Assembly: GCA_015478945.1 (NCBI GenBank)
Contig: JABUQX010004465.1
Coordinates: forward strand, 5,001-69,000
Direction: 5' to 3'
Length of the DNA: 64,000 bases
Origin: Trachelipus rathkii
Taxonomy: Eukaryota; Arthropoda; Malacostraca; Isopoda; Trachelipodidae
A model generated the notes under the pieces. It was given only the letters and a program-made list of their open reading frames with translations. It searched no databases and had not been told where the DNA came from. Both the position numbers and the translations under genes were made by a program. This document shows, piece after piece, positions 44,976-54,500 of the stretch. Within the stretch, counting starts at the first letter, position 1; each line of letters opens with the position of its first letter.

Positions 44976-46960
44976 GAGCGGAGTGGGCTCCTTTTTAACA
45001 GGCCACTGCAAAAACTTCTTTTCTCCTTTTAATAAACGATTTCCGATCTGTTGAGTTGATGCCTTTCGCTTTCCAGAAAGTAGCATCTCCGGCAGCGGAA
45101 GCTTGAATTCCACGAGTTCTTCCTCAGAAAGCGCGGCGGCAACCCCTTGGTAGGTCCCCAAGAGTGCGCACAAGCCAACCGAGAGAAGAAGAAAAACTCT
45201 ACAGGCAATGCAAAAAGGCCCGTACTACCCCAACATGATTATGTTTAAAGCTGCCGCAGCGAGATCGGGTTAGGCGAATTAAATCGTTCAAACGCCGTGT
45301 TAAACAATATTTTTATCGAACTACAATGCGACTGTTAACTTCCACAACTCCCCTTCCCTTAGTGTGGGAAGTTACACAGAAAATAATATCTCGTCGCTGC
45401 CAAATGACTCTTCACCCACAGTCTTCCGTTATTGGGCCTAAAATAACTGATACGATTTCAGCCCCGGCGGTTGTAGCGGATGCGTATAGTAGGTTTATAG
45501 CTTTGTAAGCCATTCGAGCTTCATTGCCCGCTTACACTGAAAGCCTTTTTCAAAAACTGAGAACTGACACAGACTACCAGACTTTTCAACAGCGAAAGGA
45601 GAAGAAGTTCATACCTACAACCGTCTTTTTACACTTGCAGATTGTTAAAACTGCATTGGCAAATAGCAAAAACGGTGCCCTTGGCCTTGGTCCAGACATG
45701 ATTTCTTACATCATGCTCCGTCATATCCAATCCTTCGGCGCTCAGGCATTTTTGCTGGATTATATAACAGAATCCTGGATCGAATCTTTCTTTTTCCATC
45801 TTATTTTTGGACTACAGCTTTGTAATTCCTATCCCCAAACCTGGAAAGATCCGAAGTTGGCAGACAACAAAGACGAATTTCGTTGACCTGTCACTCCTGT
45901 AAATTTAATGGAGAAAATGGTGGTCTAGCCCTACTCCCTGTTTCTGGAGAAGCCGTCAAAGCTCTTCTCAAACTTCCAATTTGGTGTCCGCCAAAAATCG
46001 CTCGACTGCGGACCCCTTGGTGGTTAAAATTAGACCATGACATCCCGAGAAGCCTCTCAACTTGGTCTGGGATGCGTTTCTTTGGGTCTTTTGTTTTGAC
46101 CTTGAAAAGGCTTTTGACAGAACGTCGAGAACTGGGATTCTCCTTAAACTCCATTCGCTGGTTTTCCGCGGACAACTCCCTCTTTTTAGTCAAATGCCTT
46201 TTATCACACAGATCTATCCAAGTTCGGTGCTCTTCTATTCTGTCACGCCACTTTTTACTCTGGATGAAGCGTTCCGCAGGGGAGTGTTTTAAGGTGTACT
46301 ACTATTTGCTCTTGGACTTAATGATATTGTTACCTCTATTCCAGCGCGAGTTCATTTTTTCTCTATATGTCGATGACTTAGCTATTTATACATTAGCCGG
46401 TGCCAGGCTTGGGCCCTGTTTCCTCGAACGGCAACTTTCCAACTAGGCTATTGAAAATATGTCACAGTTGGGCCTGCTCCCATGGCTTCCATTTTTTTCC
46501 CACCAAAACCTCAGCAGTGCTTTTAAAGAAAAAAAAGGGGAAATTCGAAGAACTTGCCACTTCTTCCAGCGAACCTAACGTTTTATGGTTCGCCCATTCG
46601 TGTAACTTCACAGGTCCAAATTCTAGGGCTCATCCTAGAATACACTTTAACATATGCACCGGCATATTAAAACCTAAAAAACACTTGTCATCGCACCCTG
46701 ACCTTTACGTCATCTCGCCTCAAAATCTTGGTGTGCTGATCGCAATCCCTTTTACGTCTTTACGTAGCCCTAATCCGATCGAAACTGGATTATGTCTGGG
46801 CAGTATATGGTCAGGTCTCTGCAACACTTACTACGCCTGTTAGATCCCATCCAAAACGAAGCGATCCGTATCTCCACTGGAGCTTTTGCGATCGTCCCCC
46901 CAGGTGAGCCTTGAAGTTGGAATTCCAATGTGATGCCACTCTCTCTTCGAAGAGAAGACA
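44976..46960 (+). pseudogene. LINE reverse transcriptase
   Basis: The region after the endonuclease reads through several frames. ALGLGPDMISYIMLRH corresponds to the PGPDxIxxxxLK block. FDLEKAFDR carries the first catalytic Asp. YVDDLAIYT at about 46363-46390 is the YxDD motif, and LLDPIQNEAIRISTGAF the post-RT block of Jockey-like elements. At least six frame changes or stops make it inactive. Confidence 0.85.
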
Positions 46961-47259
46961 TCAGGTGTACAAGTTATCTTCGTTTTCAAAACCCCAATAC
47001 CGTCTGCTTCTGACAGACACCGATTCTGCAGTAGGTACCTCAGAACCTTAATTACTGGCCATTTGCAAAGACGGTTCATAACATCTTAATTTCCTCAACA
47101 GCCCTTTTCAAAAGGTGCTGCCTTTTCTCTTTTGACGAAGGGTACACACCTTGGCAATTCCCCTCTCCTACCATTTGCTTGGCTCTGACATCTCTCCCCA
47201 AATCTAGCCATTCGAAGCTTTGGATTAAAAGCATTTCATTTCTGTCTCACGCCGCAGTT

Positions 47260-48110
47260 CACGATGAAATTTACTCCAGTGTTTACTGACGGCTCTAAAA
47301 TAAGGGACAGTGGTGGGCGCTTCTGCTGGCTTTCCTGACCGCAACCTCTCCCATACCCTTCCCCCGTTATGCTTCAATTTTTACATGCAGAATTAAGGCT
47401 ATAATGATTGCCCTTTCTCGAATTCTAATCTTTAACAAGATCACTCATATGTCGTTGATTCAGATTCGCTTTTCGCTTAGCGCGCTACAAGGACGCTTAA
47501 AACCCCTTATTCTAAAAATGCAATGGTATCAGCTGTACAACAAAATTTCTTCGACATCTCCACTCCCGTAAGAAACAAATTATTTTTATGTTGGACACCC
47601 TCTCATGTAGGGGTAACAGGCAAATGAATTCGCTGACAGAGAGGCCAAAATGGCCGCCTCCTCTCGTCTTCTCGGAGTGTGTTCCAGGTACCTTCCCGGA
47701 TTGCCATCGACAAGGCCCCGCCTGCCCATTCACTGATTATTATCCTGCTCCCCGACAAGGCTTTCGATCTTGTTGGCAAGAGTACTGGACGAGTGATCGG
47801 CGGGGAAGGAAACTCAGAAACATAAAGCCGAACATCGTGAGTGGTCTTCCTCCCACAGACGAAAGCGCTTACATGAGGTAATACTTTGCACGCTCCGTAT
47901 TGGCCACACCAAAAAATCACTCACAGTCACTATATGTTCACCGAGACCCCGCCTTCCCATTTGCAAAAATTTTGCCGTCGCACACCCCGCAATCTGTGCT
48001 CATCATATCTTCATGATTGGTTCCCATCTGGACCCTATTCGCTGTCGTTATTTTTCCTACTTTATGGTCCATACCACCTTCTAAAAGATTATCCCTATCT
48101 TATCTGAATC
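47260..48110 (+). pseudogene. LINE RNase H and C-terminal Cys region
   Basis: VFTDGSKIRDSGG (first Asp), HAELRAIMIALSRI (Glu) and FLCWTPSHVGVTG followed in another frame by NxFADREAKMAA give an RNase H I domain as in Jockey/I elements. The C-terminus reads LCTLRIGHTKKSL, the LRIGHT motif that precedes a Cys-rich zinc-binding tail in these elements. Frames are broken. Confidence 0.85.
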
Positions 48111-48403
48111 TTCCACTTTAGCAGTAACACTATTTTCTTGTATCTTCAAAAGTGAATATTCTTTATTCTTTGTTTTTGTTATGTAATCTTAAGACTATTA
48201 ACAATGCAAAGAGATTAAATTTTATTAGTTTTTTATTTATTTTGACTGACTGAATATTCATTTCACCAATCAAATCTTCCTTTGACATTTGGAGACATAT
48301 CTATGACAGGGCCCTCCCATGGTGCTGATTTTTTCAGCCCATTATGGCGCTTCATTGTGAGCCGTGGTGGTCCTGCTACACTAACTCAAAAAAAAAAAAA
48401 AAA

Positions 48404-49080
<677 letters not shown>

Positions 49081-49082
<2 letters not shown>

Positions 49083-49726
49083 CCAGGGATCTTACCTTGT
49101 AAAAAATGCTTTGGGAAATTTAATCCGAATTTATTATTTTTAGAGGATAATTACATTTTATTATTATTATAACATTATTATTTTTATAATTTATAAAAAA
49201 AACTTCTTTTGCATTTTGTTTAAACTCCACATCGAATTCACATAGATGCGGCTTAAACTTATTAATTATTGACTGTTGACAGTGCGGCTTAGTGTTAGAC
49301 TAGCCATACCGTGGCGTAGTTTAACTCGTAGATAAAACCTGACGATATTTTTAAATAAATAACAGGAAACGAATCTGTTTTATTAAATTTTCTCCAAGAA
49401 TGCAATATAATAAAACAGGAGTTATGTGAGATATGTCAAAATATATTGTTAGTGCGGAAAAATGTAAAAAAAAAAAAAAAATAAAATAAAAAAAAAAAAT
49501 AAAAAAAACAAATACAAATAAATAAAAAAAAATAATATCTCAAAAACTACAATAGCTACGGGAAAGGAAAACATTTTTTAGAATCCTGGTAAAAAATGTT
49601 AAAAAAAAAAAAAAATTTTAATAATTTATAATAATATGATAGAAAGCCTATTTAGGAAGTTTTTATAACGTTACTCGTTAAAATAAATAGGCTTTGTAGT
49701 AAATTTTGATTTGTTTTTTTTTTATA
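49081..49726. other. Intergenic AT-rich stretch with A-runs
   Basis: Poly-A/AAATA runs at 49465-49530 and 49600-49615. No gene is seen. Confidence 0.6.
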
Positions 49727-49972
49727 TACAGAATACCCCAAGGGTATACCGCACCTATGGCAGGAGTCGGGGTTCTCTCGGCCTCCGGGAACTATGGGGT
49801 TGGACTATTTCCCCCCCTCCGGGACGAGGTCGTCCCGGAACCCCCGCTCTTTGGTTATGTTGGGTGTCGCGGGCGGTTTCTGCGCCCCTCCCCTACGGGG
49901 TGTGGAAAACGTCCACTCCCTGTGTTCCCCGTCGGCTCAAGCCCCCTACATTGCCGCTGTAATACCTTTACC
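49727..49972. other. GC-rich island of ~245 bp, open in three frames
   Basis: Very GC-rich in an AT-rich setting. It contains a perfect inverted repeat CCGGGACGAGGTCGTCCCGG near 49818 and several CCCC/GGGG runs able to form further stems. Plus-strand frames are open throughout in all three phases, but I recognise no protein. It could be a SINE, a structured RNA segment or a domesticated fragment. A pyrimidine-rich stretch precedes it and AT microsatellite follows. Confidence 0.5.
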
Positions 49973-50031
49973 AAATAATATTATATATAATATATATACT
50001 ATAATATATATATACTATATACATATATATA

Positions 50032-50065
<34 letters not shown>
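49973..50065. repeat. (AT)n microsatellite, left flank of element D
   Basis: AT tract into which the element D LTR opens at about 50066. Confidence 0.93.
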
Positions 50066-50071
<6 letters not shown>

Positions 50072-50344
50072 AATTTAAAACAAAAGGGAAAAGAAAGACT
50101 TACGGAAATTAGAAGGTGTAAGCTTCCTCTTGGAATGGTTGTGGAAGGGTGCGTTAAGCCTCCAGAGGGCGTGGTTTCTTTACCAAGAAACCCCCACTCT
50201 ACTTCTTGGAAGAATGTTGTGAGTATGTAGGGCACCTCAGGATATTGGACATAGAAAAAAAATAACGTAGATTAGGAGCAAGAAATGGTGTAATGTAATT
50301 GGTAAAAGTATGGATTAAGAATAAGAATAAGGATGATAATACCA

Positions 50345-50375
<31 letters not shown>

Positions 50376-51285
50376 TAATAATAATAAAATAATAATAACA
50401 ATAACATAACATAATAATAAATAAATAATAATAATAATAATAATATATGACATAGCATACTAATAATAATAAAAATTTATGTTTACCTAGTTTGTGAGTG
50501 GTGTTTTCATTAGCTGATTATAGTTTAGAGATATAAGGGTTTGAGAGATAAAAGTGGGGTTTAGTAAGTCTTTATTATAAGTATCAGAAATTGATTAATA
50601 AAAAAATATTTAAACACACTTCATTTATCTCATTTTTCACAATCATTCATTAGACACTACCTTTTCCTCTCTTTTATATAGCTACATATATGGTATATAT
50701 ACATATTATATATATATTATATAATATTATATATATATTACAATTCTCAGAGTTTCTAAATTTTTAGAATTTTTAATGGAGAGTACATGCAAGGATAGGG
50801 TTGATAAATGGGGTAACTGGTTTGGTAAATTTGGAGTATAAAGAATGTCAATGGAAAGAGGTGACTATAGGGAGTATAATACACCAGTCAGTAACTTGGA
50901 CTACTAGGTTTCCCAGCCTGATTAGGAATTGTAGTTGCTCCAAGAATTAGGCGACTGTCGTGGTATGAGATAGGGTCCCAATGGTTGATTGGCTTGATGA
51001 CCAAATTAGCTCCCTGAACAGGTTGCCTGAAATAGAGAGAAAGAGTCTCTCAACTAAAGTTTAAATATACAGAAATGGTAATAAGCAAATAGGACCTAAT
51101 CTAAATGAAAAAATGGAAAGGGAAAATAAGTCATTATTTACATACCTTTGGTTGTTCCAAAGGCAAATATAGTTCTTTAAAAAGGTTTCAAAACTCCAAA
51201 AGTGTTCCTGTATCAACCTGTATTAAGTTTTTTTTAACATTAGAGACTGAAAAGGGAAAAGAACTTCATGAGATATTACATTACA
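50066..51285 (-). repeat. Element D 3' LTR (left copy)
   Basis: 1220 bp, matching 59011-60222. On the minus strand it starts TGTAATGTAATATCTCATG right after the polypurine tract and ends ...AAATTATTATA. It contains an AAT microsatellite at 50345-50447 and a short AT run near 50690-50740. Confidence 0.95.
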
Positions 51286-51298
51286 TTCCTCCCCACCC
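51286..51298 (-). other. Element D polypurine tract
   Basis: GGGTGGGGAGGAA on the minus strand, directly before the LTR start TGTAATG. Confidence 0.9.
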
Positions 51299-51523
51299 GT
51301 CATAACATGACGAAACTTAGAAGGGTAGGAAGGAAGCTGACGAACCAATGGAGAAATGTATGGAATTGAACAACGATTCAAGAAACGAAGAATATAAAGA
51401 AAACCAATGGAGGAGGGAAGGTAAAGTCAAAGCAAGAAGACAATCCTAGGTATGTACAAGTACAAGTTTATTTGCGTTGTAATTGTGTGTCCCGCTTTAT
51501 TCACCCCTTCACAATATATGTAT

Positions 51524-51570
<47 letters not shown>

Positions 51571-51590
51571 ATATTTAGTTAATGCTTCTT
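51299..51590 (-). other. Element D 3' untranslated region
   Basis: Noncoding. It includes a 38-base T run on the plus strand (51529-51566), read as poly-A in the element RNA. Confidence 0.6.
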
Positions 51591-54500
51591 TCATTCCTTT
51601 TTTTGGGTTCGTCTCTCGATGATCTTATGCTGTACCCAGGGGATGTCTGGCACCAGCCTGGAGGTTTGTTGTCGGGTTCGAGAAGCTATGTAAGAAGCTT
51701 GTGTAAGCCCTGTGGCCCATTGTACCACTTTTGATCGTTTGGAAGTAGTTGGAGTTTGCTCGGTTAGGTCAAACCCTGCAAAATCTGGAAGTGTATTGGA
51801 GTCAATATCAGAAAGTCTGGGTGTGAGTCGTAATTTTGGTGTTTCCCCTTGACTAATGGGTGCTAAAACGTTTTCGAAATCCTGCTGATTTGGTGATTGT
51901 AGTCTTGGAGATCTGGATAGATGTGGTAGAGACTGAATGTCTTCCAGTGAGATCCTTTTGATATTACGTCTTTTTGGAGTTAAAAGTGTTTGATCCATCC
52001 TTGATGATATCTTTAGGGGAATATATGAGACATAAGAAGGTTCTACTAAACTAGGTGAAGAAAATAATGGAGGTGAGTCTGTAGCCAAGATTGGTGAAGT
52101 AGGGAAAGAAGGTTTATTAGTACCAAAGAATTGTTCAGGAGAAGCAAAGAGACTATTTAGATGGTAAGAAGTTAATGAAAATGGACTATGGTTAGAAGAA
52201 CCATCACTTAGAATATTAGTATTTATAGGACTACTCGTAGAAGAAATACTCTCTAGGTTAGAAGAATAAATTGAATCTCTTACTGAAAGACTAGAAGAAA
52301 CTCCCGAAATTTGAAACCCTAGCAGAAAATTCTCTCGTATCTTGTTTAATAGTTGGTGGGATAGAGAGTCCGCTTCTGTTCCGCTAAAGCCCACAAAGTC
52401 GTCACCATCATCATCAGAATCTTCTGACTCAGGGAGTTCATTAGAGACTGAGGGGGTGGTAGATTGTTCGTCGACCGGATCAATTGGAATTTCCAGGATT
52501 GGTGTTCTTGTTAGTAAATCATGGAATAATGGATTCCTTTCTAGATATGATGGAGGTGAGTGCCATTTCTTTAGTTGTCTATGGTGAACTCGATATAGCC
52601 TTTTTGTCTCAGGTACTTCGACTACATAGGTCACCTCATTGGGATTAACTTTAACAACCTTTAATGGACCTTGATACCGGTCTTTAAACTTGTTTAGTGT
52701 TAGATCTCCGGGTAGCTGTATTTTTAGGGCCACCAGTTGATTTAATTCAAAAGATTGGAATTTCTGATGACCTTCATCCCACAATTTATCGAACCGGGTC
52801 CAAGGAAGCTTTGGACGAGAGTCATGAGCCTCTTGGTATAGAATTTCTGCTGGCGTCTTCCTGGTTTCGGAATGAGGTAAGTGATTGTAGGTGAGGATCA
52901 CCTGGGGTAATTGTAAATCCCAGCTTGTAGGCTGATTTAAAGAAAGTCGAAGGTATTGAAGAAGGGTTCTATTGACTCTTTCGGTAATGCCATTGGATGA
53001 TGGATTGTAAGGCGTTGTGTAAATGTGTTTAATATTCACTGATCTCAGAAAATCCTCAAACTCAGGACCACGGAACTCTCTGGCATTATCAGAGAGTAAT
53101 CTGGATGGAATCAAAGGAAGATAGGGTAAGATGTTTCTTAAAGCAGCCGTTACCAAAGTGGTATGCTTAGTTTTTATCGGGACCGCTGCTACCCATTTAC
53201 TATAATGGTCGATAAACACTAGAGCATAGTTGTTCCCTCTAGGAGTTTTAGGCAACTGTAAAAGGTCTACAGCTGTCAGTTCAAATGGGTATTTTGTGTG
53301 AATTTTTAACTTTGGTGGTGCATGGTATATATTTGATACTTTGGCTAGTTGACACTTATGGCATGACATAGAGATATCACGACAAATGTCTCGCAGCTTT
53401 GGATGCCATATGATACGCTCCAGTAATGCATACAACTTCCTCTGACCCACATGGACGAATTCATGATGGTTGATTATTGCAATAGATACTGCGAAAGAAA
53501 AAGAAACAACGTAGTGATAGTGGTCGTTGCGGTTCTTGTGAATAATGTGATCATCCACGATGGACAAAGAATTTTTCGCATATTGAAACAACTTCAAGGG
53601 ACCTCGTAAGGGCTGATTTCGAAGCAAGGATCCCTTTAGCCGCCTCAGCACAGGGTCATTCTGTTGACATTCGGTGATGTGTGTCATAACGACTTCAACA
53701 GAGTCTTGGGGATCAATAAGGAGTGAGAAGTTATGAAAAGAAATCATGTTGACAAATGGAGCCACTTCTCTCACCTCCCCACCGGATTTTATTAGGGGTT
53801 TTGATTCAATAGAGACAGGTCCTGGAGGACTCTCTGGAACATCATCTACCACTAGGAAATAAAGATCAATTGGAGCTGGGGAAGCTTGAGCCAAACCTAT
53901 TAGAACTGTAGTAGCAGATTCTGGCATTTTGTTTTTCGTTGGTATTAGTATGTTGTAGTGGATACCACCTAAGCAAAACAAACAGCACACTTCCTCATAT
54001 CCAGGATCCCCAAAATGTAAGGGATGATCACTACCAAAATATACTAATACTCTAAGATGATGTAAGTTAGTGAATGCCTGTATGCTATGTGTGAAAGGTA
54101 GTTGTCCTGCATATTTAGTAAGTTGTAGTTGTTTCAGGGTGTGTGTTGCCTCTCTACCAGTTGGTAAATTATACTTGTCTCTATTATCTATTAGTTCCGT
54201 CACCACTTCAGTTCGAAGTGATAAATGGGAATCAAAGTTCCCATAAAGGAAATGGGAAAAGCATTGGAATAAGGAATCTCCCCCACCTGGAGTTTTTATT
54301 TCTATGAAACCCTTTGGGATTTCATTTAGGTTGTTGACAATGGTAGGGTCTATTGTTATTTCATAGGGTGTCCTGGAAAGTATGTCTGCGACTATGTTAT
54401 CCTTGCCAGGTACATATTGTAACTGGTAGTCAATATCATTTATTTCCTCCAATGTTCTGGCTATTCGTTGATTCACTAGAGGCATGTTTTGCAAGTATAG

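Noticed and set aside
45891..46193. Minus-strand ORFs in the LINE region (also 46770-47079, 47512-47920)
   Set aside because: They are shadows of the plus-strand RT and RNase H frames, which show clear motifs.
53930..54305. The segment between RNase H and integrase being a dUTPase, as in some retroviruses
   Set aside because: No dUTPase motifs are visible, whereas the order of the nucleophile-like, LRxxV and HY blocks fits OTU.
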